The notes under the pieces are model-generated. The model saw only the letters and a list, made by a program, of their open reading frames with translations, ran no database searches and was not told the origin of the DNA. Both the position numbers and the translations under genes were made by a program. A stretch of DNA of 64,000 nucleotides from Sediminihaliea albiluteola. Its GTDB lineage: Bacteria > Pseudomonadota > Gammaproteobacteria > Pseudomonadales > Halieaceae. Shown here in pieces: positions 36,116 through 46,122 of the stretch. The first letter of the stretch is position 1. Each line of letters begins with the position of its first letter. Where the stretch lies: the NCBI RefSeq assembly GCF_014077625.1, contig NZ_JACFXU010000013.1:682001-746000 (forward strand). Reading direction: 5' to 3'.

Positions 36116-37579
36116 GTGATGGAGAGTATTTTGAAAACCAATCAAGATGAAAAATTTGATGTAGTCGTCATTGGCGCAGGTGCTGCAGGCTACGCTGCTG
36201 CGATCGCCGCCCATCAATCAGGTGCCAAAGTCTTGGTTATTGAAAAGTGCACAAGCGATACAGCCGGTGGAAACACGCGAGTTTCGGGCGGTGGCTGGTT
36301 TGTCAATTTAGATAAAGTTAAAGCGGCCACTTATCTTCGGTCGCTCTGCGCAGAATACACTTTAAGCGAAGATGTGATTGAAGCCTGGGCGACTGAAACG
36401 AAGCGTAACTCAGATTGGTTGCGCTCGCTAGGTGCCAAAGTTGTTACTAGCAAGGATTATCACACAACGCCAGAATATCCCGAACTCGAGGGTAGTGACT
36501 GTTACGGTGGCATGGACCTTATTGACGATGAATTAGGCAACTTTTCGCTCTATAACTTTCTCCATTCCACCGTAATCAAGCTTGGCATCAGTGTAAGATT
36601 TTCCACTGCGGCTTTGGCACTCGTGCAAGAGCCAGAAACAGGCAGAGTGACCGCTGTCGAAGTTGAACAAAATGGGCAAAAACACACTCTGATGGCGCGC
36701 GGCGGCGTGGTTCTTGCTTCGGGCGGATTCGAAGCCAATGAAGACATGGTGCGCAATTATCTTGGACTTGCAGACACTGTCCTATGGGGCTCTCAGGCCA
36801 ACACTGGTGACGGTCACCGCATGGCTCAAAAAATTGGAGCCGACCTTTGGAATATGCAAAGCATGCTGACGATTACCGGCATAAAAGGCGACGGAAAAGC
36901 TGGCTATTACCTAGCACTGCCGACTCCCCAAGGGCCGAATAGTTATCTTTATGTGGCACCCGACGCACGTCGTTTTGCTGATGAATCCGCCTGGCCCCGC
37001 CACGGCCATGTCGTTCATCACGGCCGTTACGAAAGATTCCCACTGCATAGCATGCACATGATTTTCGATGAAAAAATGCGCCGCGCAGGACCACTCAGCC
37101 CTCCCAGCGACATCCTGCCGATAGGTTGGCAGGCGCTTATGACGGGCTATAACTGGAGCAAGGATAATTCAGCCGAAATAGAAAAGGGCTGGATACTACA
37201 AGCAGACTCGATCGCAGAACTGGCAGCGCTTTTGTCTCTTAACAGCGATAGGCTCAAAGAGACAATTCAACAATATAATGAGGCCTGCAGCGCAGGACGC
37301 GACACACAGTTTGGAAGACTTCCCAACACTCTGGATCCTATCACTGAGCCACCCTATTACGCCATAGTCAGTCCACCCTTGCTTGGGTGGACAAACGGCG
37401 GCCCACGGCGCGATGGTCGCGGGCGCGTTCTTGACCCTTATAAGAACCCCATTCAGGGCCTCTATGCTGCAGGCTCGGTAAGTTCGACTTACAGTTGGGG
37501 CAAAGACGGTGGCTTCCATATCGCCGATGCATTAGCATTCGGAAGGATTGCGGGAAAAGAAGCGGCCTCATCTATTTAA
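36116..37579 (+). CDS. FAD-dependent oxidoreductase, cytoplasmic paralogue
   Basis: A 487-aa FAD_binding_2 protein with no export signal. FAD motif DVVVIGAGAAGYAAAIAAHQSG, then GGNTRVSGGGWFVN, VVLASGGFEANEDMV, NTGDGHRMAQKIGADLW and the terminal GLYAAGSVSSTYSWG with the GGFHIADALAFGRIAGKEA tail. Paralogous to the Tat-exported flavoprotein on the opposite strand of this module. Tricarballylate dehydrogenase-, fumarate reductase- and ketosteroid dehydrogenase-like relatives exist; the substrate cannot be assigned. Possible starts are GTG at the 5' end, ATG three bases in, or TTG at 36131 with GGAGAG upstream. Followed 70 bp later by the SnoaL-like gene, probably one operon. Confidence 0.85.
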   Translation: MMESILKTNQDEKFDVVVIGAGAAGYAAAIAAHQSGAKVLVIEKCTSDTAGGNTRVSGGGWFVNLDKVKAATYLRSLCAEYTLSEDVIEAWATETKRNSDWLRSLGAKVVTSKDYHTTPEYPELEGSDCYGGMDLIDDELGNFSLYNFLHSTVIKLGISVRFSTAALALVQEPETGRVTAVEVEQNGQKHTLMARGGVVLASGGFEANEDMVRNYLGLADTVLWGSQANTGDGHRMAQKIGADLWNMQSMLTITGIKGDGKAGYYLALPTPQGPNSYLYVAPDARRFADESAWPRHGHVVHHGRYERFPLHSMHMIFDEKMRRAGPLSPPSDILPIGWQALMTGYNWSKDNSAEIEKGWILQADSIAELAALLSLNSDRLKETIQQYNEACSAGRDTQFGRLPNTLDPITEPPYYAIVSPPLLGWTNGGPRRDGRGRVLDPYKNPIQGLYAAGSVSSTYSWGKDGGFHIADALAFGRIAGKEAASSI

Positions 37580-37649
37580 GTGCTTATCGTGTTGAGTTTT
37601 TAACTTAACAAGAACTTATCTTTACTTACGAAATTATAAAGGCATAAAA

Positions 37650-38180
37650 ATGACAAACCCATCCGAGGCAAGAAATGAAATCCGCGGCTTGATATTTGCC
37701 TACACTGACGCACTAGACAGTGGCGATCTCGACGAAGTAACAGCACTCTTTGAACACGCCACAATTCGAGTTGATGGCATCAATGACACGGCGTATGGCA
37801 AAGACCAGGTGCGCGCGTTTTTTGCAGCAGTGACGTTTTACCATAATGGCAATAAGGCTGAACAAGATCACACTCATTCCACGCCTGCGACTCAACATTT
37901 GACAAGCAACGTGCATGTTGAAATAGGCGCTGATGGTATTACAGCTACAGCGCGATCGCGCTTTACTGTATTCCAAGCTTGCCCAGGGCTAGCGCTCCAA
38001 GCAATTATTGCTGGACGTTATCGCGATAGCTTTGAGTTGCACGATGGCCGCTGGCGTTTTTCTGAACGCGTGGAGTATATCGACCTAGTTGGCGACCTAA
38101 GCCATCACTTGAATGAAGACTTTAGACAGAAAACAACCCTGGGCGAGAACTCGCAAAGTCAGATAAGAGACATGAGCTAA
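37650..38180 (+). CDS. SnoaL-like/NTF2-fold protein
   Basis: A 176-aa small cone-shaped (NTF2-like, SnoaL_4 type) protein. IRGLIFAYTDALDSGDLDEVTALFEHA is the characteristic N-terminal helix pair of polyketide-cyclase-like and hydroxysteroid-isomerase-like folds; the H-x-H region DHTHSTPATQHLTSNVHVE and the C-terminal GRYRDSFELHDGRWRFSERVEYIDLVGDL complete the fold. It could be an isomerase, dehydratase or hydrolase for the module's ligand; no catalytic residue can be assigned safely. Follows flavoprotein 2. Its stop is 11 bp from the convergent LuxR gene end. Confidence 0.8.
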   Translation: MTNPSEARNEIRGLIFAYTDALDSGDLDEVTALFEHATIRVDGINDTAYGKDQVRAFFAAVTFYHNGNKAEQDHTHSTPATQHLTSNVHVEIGADGITATARSRFTVFQACPGLALQAIIAGRYRDSFELHDGRWRFSERVEYIDLVGDLSHHLNEDFRQKTTLGENSQSQIRDMS

Positions 38181-38191
38181 GCGGCTTAGTT

Positions 38192-39376
38192 TTAGCCACC
38201 CATAACTGCCACGCTGCGATAGACCAACCTGATCAAGTCCACTTGACGGTTCACGCCCGTTTTTTCAAAAATATGTGCTAAATGATTTCTGGCTGTTTTT
38301 TCTGCAATGCTCAACATCCTGCCGGCACCAGCCAGTGTCAGGCCATCGGCGAGCAATAGAGTCAGCTTCGCCTCAGCAGCAGTCAAGCCGAAAAGAGCAG
38401 AGATCATTTTTTGGTTATCAAAGGTCTCCTCATGACTGGCAAGCTGCAGCCTGGCCAGGTCACTCAAATAAATCACCACCGCCGGTGCCGCAAAACCTGT
38501 AAAATACTTGTCGCGAGAGACCGGCTTGAGCAGTATACCAATAGACCCACCAGCTCCACAGTCGATCCGAATAACTCTGGATTCCCGTTCATCGGTGGCT
38601 GAGTTCTTCCTGCTTAAGCTTAATAGACTCTGCAGTGTTTCGTTAACGACATTACTGTTGATAGCAAGCTTGCCGTTTTCAACAGCGATCTCTGAGTAAC
38701 GTTGGGTCAAATGCTCTGCGACTGTGTTACAACTCAGTATCTTCCCATCGGCATCGAGCACAAAAGACCCAAAGTTCATATTTTGCAGAGCCGTGTTGTA
38801 CAAGAACCTTTCGCTGCTGCTCAACATCACCGTCGCATAATTCTCCAAAGACACTTCGAGATGCGGAATAAGTGCTTGTAGCTTAGCCTTGGCTGCTGAA
38901 GAAAAATTACCTTGAGCGCGGGTTTTACAAGCTGATATCCAACAATTACGCCCTGCGGCCGCAAACCCCATCCTCAGTGCGTATTCCACACCTAATGGCT
39001 GCAGAAATTCTTGATAATAGGCCGTGTCCTTATGCTCATCGATGGTTTTCAGATCGCCCGGGGCAGTCATCAGGCAGGAAGTGGGATCAAGATCAAGGTA
39101 GGTATTAATATACCGTCTATTCACAGCCGCCCAATCTATATCGTACTGCTCATCGCTAGAGATGACGTGAATCTCAACTGAAGATTCGGTATTTGGATAG
39201 AGGACTAAGGCCGCAGCCATAGCACCCAACTCCTTCCTGAGGAGGTCTATAAACTCTTGCCAAGGTGGCGAGCACAAAGCGCCCCGATATAATGCCAGAA
39301 GCAAATCACTATTTAGGCTACTACTTAGAGCCGCGGCATCCTGACCGCTCTCCCCGCTCTCAAGTGCTCTGAACAT
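38192..39376 (-). CDS. LuxR-family transcriptional regulator
   Basis: A 394-aa regulator. The C-terminal LuxR-type HTH is FGLTAAEAKLTLLLADGLTLAGAGRMLSIAEKTARNHLAHIFEKTGVNRQVDLIRL (about 330-390), typical of the NarL/GerE fold. The N-terminal 300 residues contain a PAS-like middle part (FVLDADGKILSCN around 200) but no receiver domain or recognisable autoinducer-binding site, so it probably senses a small molecule by an unassigned domain. Located beside the flavoprotein module and most likely its regulator. Intact frame; ATG start. Confidence 0.83.
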   Translation of the reverse strand: MFRALESGESGQDAAALSSSLNSDLLLALYRGALCSPPWQEFIDLLRKELGAMAAALVLYPNTESSVEIHVISSDEQYDIDWAAVNRRYINTYLDLDPTSCLMTAPGDLKTIDEHKDTAYYQEFLQPLGVEYALRMGFAAAGRNCWISACKTRAQGNFSSAAKAKLQALIPHLEVSLENYATVMLSSSERFLYNTALQNMNFGSFVLDADGKILSCNTVAEHLTQRYSEIAVENGKLAINSNVVNETLQSLLSLSRKNSATDERESRVIRIDCGAGGSIGILLKPVSRDKYFTGFAAPAVVIYLSDLARLQLASHEETFDNQKMISALFGLTAAEAKLTLLLADGLTLAGAGRMLSIAEKTARNHLAHIFEKTGVNRQVDLIRLVYRSVAVMGG

Positions 39377-39590
39377 AATTTACTGCCGCTATTTGGGTAG
39401 CCTTACCCTCTGTAACTGTCACGATTCACTCTGGTTAGCTAAGGGAATTTGAAGTTTTGATCATAGACCGATTCCAGAACGGTTTCCAATTACCGGCAGC
39501 AGAGATTCTCTTTGTCGCTGCTTCAACGCTTTACGCAGCATAAACTCAAGGGGTATAGCGTAACTTACAAGCTGTATTGTTTAACTTGCC
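39377..39590. other. Intergenic region upstream of the LuxR-type gene
   Basis: Contains the LuxR-gene promoter side and the boundary of the insertion; no gene or clear repeat was seen before the direct repeat begins at 39591. Confidence 0.4.
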
Positions 39591-39712
39591 GGCAAAGGTA
39601 TCACAAAGGCGCTTTCAGTGAGCTAAAACCAGCTCTACTTAGCCTAGATCTAGCAAATAGCATAATTAACCAAATAGGTTATATTTTGACTTTTACACCA
39701 TATTGGTTTAAA
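39591..39712. repeat. Right copy of the 121-bp direct repeat and satD promoter region
   Basis: Copy of the segment beside rarA. It also carries the satD promoter candidates (TTGACT at 39686-39691 with a weak TAAAAA 17 bp on) and two palindromes, TAACCAAATAGGTTA (39667-39681) and ACCATATTGGT (39697-39707), that overlap it and look like operators. Confidence 0.75.
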
Positions 39713-39787
39713 AACAATTCTATTGGTTAATTATCGCAAAATTAACTGTTATTACTTAAGCGGCTCAAAACCAAGGAGATCCGCATC

Positions 39788-40429
39788 ATGTATTGCCTGG
39801 CCCTGATCGGAGATATCTGTGATTCGCGAAGTCTTGAGGCAAAAGACCGAGCTAAATTGCAAAAACAGCTTAAATCCCTCCTCCACTCGCTCAATGAGGA
39901 GTTCGCGCCATCGCTACTGTCGCCCTTCACCCTAACCCTTGGGGACGAGTTTCAAGCGCTGTTTGCCGACGCCACGACTCTATGGCCCGCCTTAACCACG
40001 CTGCAGGCAGAACTGTTTCCGGTCAGGCTGCGCTTTGGCTTTGGGCTGGGAGAGATTGTCACCGACATCAACCGCGAATCCGCATTGGAAATGGACGGCC
40101 CCGCTTTCTATCGGGCCCGGGACGCGATCAGTTTTTTGAAAGGCAGGGAGGATATCTATCGGGTTGAAGGCTTGCCGGATATGGATTTGATCGCCCCCAC
40201 CCTCAGCTTGCTCTCTGACGCACAAAACAAGTGGAAGAAAAGGCGTTTTCAAGTGTTTAAAGCTTATCTTGCTACAGAACCCGTGGAAGCGATCGCCTTT
40301 GATCTGGGCATTAGCAAAGTCGCCGTGTATAAAAACATCAATGATGGCATGCTGGAGAGCATTGAGCAGATTCTCAAGGCCATCAGCCAGAGGATGAACC
40401 ACGCGATGAGGCTGGGCAATGAACGCTGA
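39788..40429 (+). CDS. SatD-family protein (cyclase-like N-terminal fold with C-terminal HTH-like segment)
   Basis: A 213-aa protein of the Pfam SatD family, function unknown. The N-terminal ALIGDICDSR (Asp9) and TLGDEFQALF (Asp53) parallel the two metal-binding Asp of class III nucleotide cyclases; VRLRFGFGLGEIVTDI parallels RiGIHtGeV, and MDGPAFYRARDAI the G-x-x-N-x-A-x-R motif, but the catalytic Asn is not obvious. Residues about 168-195 (VEAIAFDLGISKVAVYKNINDG) look like a helix-turn-helix. The stop overlaps the next gene's start region (10 nt), so the two are coupled. The promoter lies in the direct-repeat region. It may be a nucleotide-binding regulator (hypothesis). Confidence 0.75.
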   Translation: MYCLALIGDICDSRSLEAKDRAKLQKQLKSLLHSLNEEFAPSLLSPFTLTLGDEFQALFADATTLWPALTTLQAELFPVRLRFGFGLGEIVTDINRESALEMDGPAFYRARDAISFLKGREDIYRVEGLPDMDLIAPTLSLLSDAQNKWKKRRFQVFKAYLATEPVEAIAFDLGISKVAVYKNINDGMLESIEQILKAISQRMNHAMRLGNER

Positions 40430-41165
40430 ATATCAGATTTACCTCTGTTTGATTCTCCTCTCGAGGCTGTCACTACTTTCCCGAGATGAAGCCCTTAGCT
40501 GGCGCTATGCAGAGCTGCTGACTGCGATACAAATTGCGCTGATAGTGCTGGCCTTTGGCTGGCAGGGCATGGCCATTCCCGCCATAGTAGCCGTGCTGCT
40601 CTTTACACTCCCTTCGGCACTACTCGAAAATAAACTCTCAGTCTCGGGATGGCGTTTAATCTCAGCTATTGGTCTCGCTCTTTTTCCCGCGCTATTTCTT
40701 TTCATCTGGGAGGGCTTCACTTTTAGCGCCCTTTCGGAGGCTTTAGGCCAGGGAATCGATAAGCTAGCAGAACTATTAGTTGGCCCAGAGCAATGGGGAC
40801 AGCTTCATGTTGCCTCGGTATTGCTAGCTTTCCTGGTACTGGCTAACGAAGTCAACATCGCTATGCGCGTTATATTGAAGGCCGTAAACCTAGTACCCAA
40901 GACAAGGGATGGAAGCGGTAGCGAAGAAGAGTCAACCGACAACGAGGAGTTTAATGCCGGCCGCGTGATCGGCATTTTAGAGCGCTGGTTAATGTTCGCC
41001 GTACTCGCCAGTGGCAATGGTTGGGGCGCCTTGGGCTTTATTATTGCAGCCAAAGGCTTGGTGAGATTAAAGAAATTTGCTGACAATGACTTCGCCGAAT
41101 ATATGCTCGTTGGCACCCTACTGTCAGCGCTATTTGCGATAGCCGTGGCTACTTGCTATGGCTAA
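40419..41165 (+). CDS. SatD-associated membrane protein (DUF3307-like C-terminus)
   Basis: A 248-aa membrane protein with about six to seven helices, starting 10 nt before the end of the SatD gene. The C-terminal part GRVIGILERWLMFAVLASGNG, FIIAAKGLVRLKKF and EYMLVGTLLSALFAIAV matches the conserved C-terminal half of DUF3307 proteins, which often pair with SatD genes. A charged cytoplasmic or periplasmic loop (KTRDGSGSEEESTDNEEF) divides the molecule. Function unknown; the tight coupling suggests SatD senses or controls it. Convergent with lolA, 41 bp away. Confidence 0.75.
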   Translation: MNAEYQIYLCLILLSRLSLLSRDEALSWRYAELLTAIQIALIVLAFGWQGMAIPAIVAVLLFTLPSALLENKLSVSGWRLISAIGLALFPALFLFIWEGFTFSALSEALGQGIDKLAELLVGPEQWGQLHVASVLLAFLVLANEVNIAMRVILKAVNLVPKTRDGSGSEEESTDNEEFNAGRVIGILERWLMFAVLASGNGWGALGFIIAAKGLVRLKKFADNDFAEYMLVGTLLSALFAIAVATCYG

Positions 41166-41206
41166 ACAAGCAGCCCAGTCATGGCTATTAAGCTGAACGC
41201 ATTGCC

Positions 41207-41845
41207 TTACTCATCATAGTAAAACAGGTCGGCACCCGGTGGAGGACTGAAGTCAAAGTCCGCAGCGCTGAGTGGGCTGCGATCGAGGCGGGAAAAATCT
41301 ACCACGACGCGCTGGCCGAGGTTATCGACTATCTCCATGCCGATAAGCTGCTGCTGAGCAAAGCTGACTACTAGGCTCTTGAAAGCGCTTTGCTCGGCCT
41401 GTGGCGTCAGTAAGAAGCGCCCCTGGCCTTGGGCGGTGACTTGATATTGCTCGCTGAGGGCCGCGGCATCGCCGCCTAGTACCTGCAGAGGACTCATGGC
41501 TTGACTACCGCCCATGGGGCGACGGGTCACGGTTTCTAGATCGCGATCGTGCTGCCAGAGATACTCTGGAGTGGCGATAATCAACTGGCTATCGGGAGAC
41601 TCAATCTCCCAAGAAAAGTAACCGGGGCGCAGTAATTTGAAGCGGCCTGTGCTCTTAATGGCTACGCTGCTGTCACTGTGGTACTGCTGCTGAATAAAGT
41701 TACCCTGCAGGGACTCGGTGCCAGAAAGCTGGGCGAGAAGCGCCTCGCTGTCGTCGGCTGCGGCAAAGAGCGAAGCGCCGAGGGACAGGCAGCACGCGCT
41801 AATGAGGATAAGGGGTCGGAAGATCTGCTTCATGAATTGGGCCAT
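41207..41845 (-). CDS. lolA: Outer-membrane lipoprotein carrier protein LolA
   Basis: Periplasmic chaperone that takes lipoproteins from LolCDE and delivers them to LolB. 212 aa with a signal peptide (MKQIFRPLILISACCLSLGASLFAAA; the Met five codons in is the likely start), then LLAQLSGTESLQGNFIQQQY, RFKLLRPGYFSWEIESPDSQLIIA and the PLSAADFDFSPPPGADLFYYDE C-terminus. These are the unclosed beta-barrel and lid-helix sequences of the family. Located just downstream of ftsK on the same strand, as in pseudomonads; normally rarA would follow directly but here two insertions intervene. Confidence 0.95.
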   Translation of the reverse strand: MAQFMKQIFRPLILISACCLSLGASLFAAADDSEALLAQLSGTESLQGNFIQQQYHSDSSVAIKSTGRFKLLRPGYFSWEIESPDSQLIIATPEYLWQHDRDLETVTRRPMGGSQAMSPLQVLGGDAAALSEQYQVTAQGQGRFLLTPQAEQSAFKSLVVSFAQQQLIGMEIVDNLGQRVVVDFSRLDRSPLSAADFDFSPPPGADLFYYDE

Positions 41846-41929
41846 TGGTGAGCTTTAGTTTGGAGTGTTTGTTTGGACCTGCAGCAAGCCGTGGGGTTCA
41901 CTGTCGCTATAAAGAGAGCCTAAGGCCAC

Positions 41930-44257
41930 TTATTCTGGCGGCGGTGGCGCTAATACTTCGCGCTGGCCATTGGTGCCCATTTCGGTGACTACGCCAGCCA
42001 TTTCCATCGCTTCGATCAAGCGCGCAGCGCGGTTATAGCCAACGCGCAATTTGCGCTGCACTGAAGAGATCGAAGCCCGGCGACTCTGGGTGACATAGTA
42101 CACGGCCTCATCGTAGAGCGCGTCATGTTCCTCATCATCAGCCGAGGCGCCAGCTTGTAGCTCGCCAGCGGTGACTGGGGTACTGCTGCCCTCGTCCAAG
42201 AGACCTTCGATGTACATCGGCTCGGCGCGTTTTTGCCAGTCGGCCACCACGCGATGCACTTCTTCGTCGGAGCAAAATGCGCCGTGTACCCGATTGGGCA
42301 GGCCTGAGCCCGGTGGTAAGTAGAGCATGTCACCGTGGCCCAAGAGCTGCTCGGCACCGCCTTGGTCGAGGATGGTGCGTGAGTCGACCTTCGATGAGAC
42401 CTGGAAGGCAATACGGGTGGGGATGTTGGCTTTAATCAAACCGGTGATCACGTCCACCGAGGGCCGCTGGGTGGCCAAGATCAAGTGAATACCCGCCGCC
42501 CTGGCCTTCTGGGCGATACGGGCGATCAGCTCTTCCACTTTTTTGCCGACAATCATCATCATGTCAGCAAACTCATCGATTACCACCACAATGGAAGGCA
42601 GCTTATCCAGCGAGGGCGCTGTTTGCTCTTCATCGGTCTCGGCATAAATCGGATCGGGGCTCCACAGAGGGTCGGGAATCGGCTCGCCCTGCTTCTCGGC
42701 ATCGAGCACTTTGCGGTTATAGCCGGCCAAGTTACGTACACCCAGTGCAGCCATCAGCTTATAGCGCCGCTCCATCTCGGCCACACACCAGCGCAGGCCG
42801 TTGGCAGCGTCTTTCATATCGGTGATCACAGGCGTTAGCAGGTGCGGGATACCGTCGTAGACCGAGAGCTCCAGCATTTTGGGGTCCACCAAGATCAGGC
42901 GCACATCGGCCGGGGTGGATTTATAGAGCAAGCTCAACAGCATGGCGTTGACGCCCACTGACTTACCCGAGCCGGTGGTACCTGCCACCAGCAAGTGGGG
43001 CATTTTGCTTAAGTCGGCCACCACTGGCTCGCCGGAGATATCGTGACCGAGGGCCAAAGTGAGCGGCGAGCGCGATTGATCAAAGGCTTTGGATGAGAGC
43101 ACCTCACGGAAGTTAACAATCTCGCGGTGCTCGTTGGGAATCTCAATGCCCACCACCGGTTTACCGGGAATCACTTCCACCACCCGCACGCTGATCACGG
43201 CAAGGGAGCGCGCCAAGTCTTTAGCTAGGTTGGAAATGCGCGAGACTTTGACCCCTGCCGCGGGCTGGATTTCAAAGCGGGTAATCACCGGGCCGGGATA
43301 GACCGCCACCACCTCGGCTTTGACGCCAAAATCCAAGAGCTTGAGTTCCAGCAGCTTAGACATGCTCTCCAGCGCCTCTTTGGAGAAACCTTTGTCGTTG
43401 TCGTGGTTGGCTTCATCGAGCAGCTCCAGAGGCGGCAGTTCACCGCTGACCGGTACATCAAAGAGTGGCTGCTGTTTTTCTTTTTGCACCCGCTCGCTAG
43501 GCTCTGGCTTGGGCTTGAGGGGCTTGATTTTAGGCGGTTTACGCTTTTTCTCTTTCTCGACGTGCTGCTCAATCTTGATTTTGCGTGCTTCCAGAGCCTT
43601 TTCACGCTCGCGACGATCCCGCAGGCGATCGACAAAGGCCACGGTGGCATCGCGGCAGCGCTTGATCAGGCGCAAGGTCCAGGCACCCAAGCGATCCATC
43701 AGGCCCAGCCAGCTCAAATCGGTGAAGATGGTCATGCCGAATAAGAACACCGCCAGCAGAATCAAGCGGCTGCCGATGTGGTTAAAGGCTAAGGTAAAGG
43801 CATCGCCAATGGCTTGACCTAAGATACCGCCAGCCCCTTGGGGTAGCCCCGATGAGCCACTGTCGTTCATGGCGGCCAAGGCGGTGCCGGCAATCATCAC
43901 CAGTACCAGGCCTAAGGAGCGAATACCGATGGTCACCCAGTCGAAGGGCCGGCCCTCGTGGCGCTGGATAAAAATCACCACAGCGCGATAGGCCAGTAAG
44001 AGCGGAAAGAGATAGGCGGCAAAGCCCACTAAGGAGAAAGTGACATCGGCCAGCCAGGCGCCTGTGGGGCCGCCAGCGTTGAGGATTTTGCCGCCACTGC
44101 CAGTGGCCGACCAGCCCGGATCGGAGGGGCTGTAGGTAAAGAGTGCCAGCAAGAGATACAGGCATACTGCGCTCACGCCGATAAAGGCGCCCTCCCGCAG
44201 GCGGGGACCAAGAAAACTCTGAGCGTTGCTAGTGGTATCTGGCACGTGTTCGGTCAA
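41930..44257 (-). CDS. ftsK: DNA translocase FtsK
   Basis: Membrane-anchored hexameric DNA pump coordinating chromosome dimer resolution with septation. 775 aa. Four N-terminal helices (residues 1-185) anchor it at the divisome; a short basic/proline-rich linker ([17 protein letters not shown]) follows; the motor has Walker [18 protein letters not shown], Walker B region [16 protein letters not shown] and [20 protein letters not shown]; the C-terminal gamma winged helix ([29 protein letters not shown]) recognises KOPS and XerD. The linker is short compared with enterobacterial FtsK, as in pseudomonads. Upstream trxB is divergent. Confidence 0.97.
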   Translation of the reverse strand: MTEHVPDTTSNAQSFLGPRLREGAFIGVSAVCLYLLLALFTYSPSDPGWSATGSGGKILNAGGPTGAWLADVTFSLVGFAAYLFPLLLAYRAVVIFIQRHEGRPFDWVTIGIRSLGLVLVMIAGTALAAMNDSGSSGLPQGAGGILGQAIGDAFTLAFNHIGSRLILLAVFLFGMTIFTDLSWLGLMDRLGAWTLRLIKRCRDATVAFVDRLRDRREREKALEARKIKIEQHVEKEKKRKPPKIKPLKPKPEPSERVQKEKQQPLFDVPVSGELPPLELLDEANHDNDKGFSKEALESMSKLLELKLLDFGVKAEVVAVYPGPVITRFEIQPAAGVKVSRISNLAKDLARSLAVISVRVVEVIPGKPVVGIEIPNEHREIVNFREVLSSKAFDQSRSPLTLALGHDISGEPVVADLSKMPHLLVAGTTGSGKSVGVNAMLLSLLYKSTPADVRLILVDPKMLELSVYDGIPHLLTPVITDMKDAANGLRWCVAEMERRYKLMAALGVRNLAGYNRKVLDAEKQGEPIPDPLWSPDPIYAETDEEQTAPSLDKLPSIVVVIDEFADMMMIVGKKVEELIARIAQKARAAGIHLILATQRPSVDVITGLIKANIPTRIAFQVSSKVDSRTILDQGGAEQLLGHGDMLYLPPGSGLPNRVHGAFCSDEEVHRVVADWQKRAEPMYIEGLLDEGSSTPVTAGELQAGASADDEEHDALYDEAVYYVTQSRRASISSVQRKLRVGYNRAARLIEAMEMAGVVTEMGTNGQREVLAPPPPE

Positions 44258-44392
44258 TTCCTACAAATAGGCCGCTAATAAGCCCCTATTCTGCCACTTT
44301 TTGAAGCTTTTCAGAAGCTTATGCGAGTTATTTAGAATCTTCCGAGCGCTTTTTACAGCCTTGGACCAATGCTGCCCTTTAAATTACCATAA

Positions 44393-45385
<993 letters not shown>

Positions 45386-45408
45386 CACTGAGGCAACAAA
45401 ACCCTTAG

Positions 45409-46122
45409 ATGTCTGAACAGCTGCTTCGGCTACTGGCTCCCGGCGAGGATTTCCCGCCGAGCTCTGAGGCATTTGATCACCCCAACGGCCTGCTGGCCGC
45501 TGGCGGTGATCTCAGCCCAGCAACCCTAGAGCGAGCCTATCGCCGGGGCATCTTCCCTTGGTATCAGGACGACGAGCCACTACTGTGGTGGAGTCCTGAT
45601 CCGCGCTCCGTACTCTTTCCCGATCAAGTGCATATATCGCGTTCGCTGCGCAAAACCCTGCGCCGAGATAGCTTTGGCCTGAGCTGTGATCAACAATTTG
45701 CCCAAGTGATGAGCGCTTGCGCGGGCCCGCGCCGCCAGCAAGATGGCACTTGGATTACCAGCGCCATGCACGAAGCCTACTGCGCCATGCATGCCAAAGG
45801 CCTCGCCCACTCGATTGAAGTCTACCGCGAGGATGAATTAGTTGGCGGCCTCTACGGCATTGCCTTGGGTGGCGCTTTCTTTGGTGAGTCGATGTTTAGC
45901 ACTGTCAGCGATGCCTCCAAAGTGGCACTAGTGGCGCTGACGCAGATCCTGCGCAACAATGGCTTTGACTTAATTGATTGCCAGGTGGAGAGTGAGCACA
46001 TGAACTCTTTGGGCGCTAGGAATATGTCACGACGAGACTTCGAGCAGGCTCTTGCCCAGACGGTGAATAAGACCGTCGGCAATGACTGGCGCCTGCCCCC
46101 GAGCTGCGGAGCCCTACTGTGA
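45409..46122 (+). CDS. aat: Leucyl/phenylalanyl-tRNA-protein transferase
   Basis: Adds Leu or Phe from aminoacyl-tRNA to proteins with N-terminal Arg or Lys, creating N-degrons. 237 aa. Motifs: GLLAAGGDLSPATLERAYRRGIFPW, LLWWSPDPRSVLFPD, GTWITSAMHEAYCAMHAKG and GGLYGIALGGAFFGESMFS, all characteristic of the Aat/GNAT-like catalytic fold. Stop codon overlaps bpt start (GTGA), so the two transferases are translationally coupled. The downstream clpS/clpA complete the pathway. Confidence 0.97.
   Translation: MSEQLLRLLAPGEDFPPSSEAFDHPNGLLAAGGDLSPATLERAYRRGIFPWYQDDEPLLWWSPDPRSVLFPDQVHISRSLRKTLRRDSFGLSCDQQFAQVMSACAGPRRQQDGTWITSAMHEAYCAMHAKGLAHSIEVYREDELVGGLYGIALGGAFFGESMFSTVSDASKVALVALTQILRNNGFDLIDCQVESEHMNSLGARNMSRRDFEQALAQTVNKTVGNDWRLPPSCGALL

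Noticed and set aside
43320-43817. Ser/Arg-rich frame antisense to ftsK, and similar frames opposite trxB, clpA and the carboxylase
   Set aside because: Typical antisense shadows of GC-rich coding regions; no homology and no ribosome sites.
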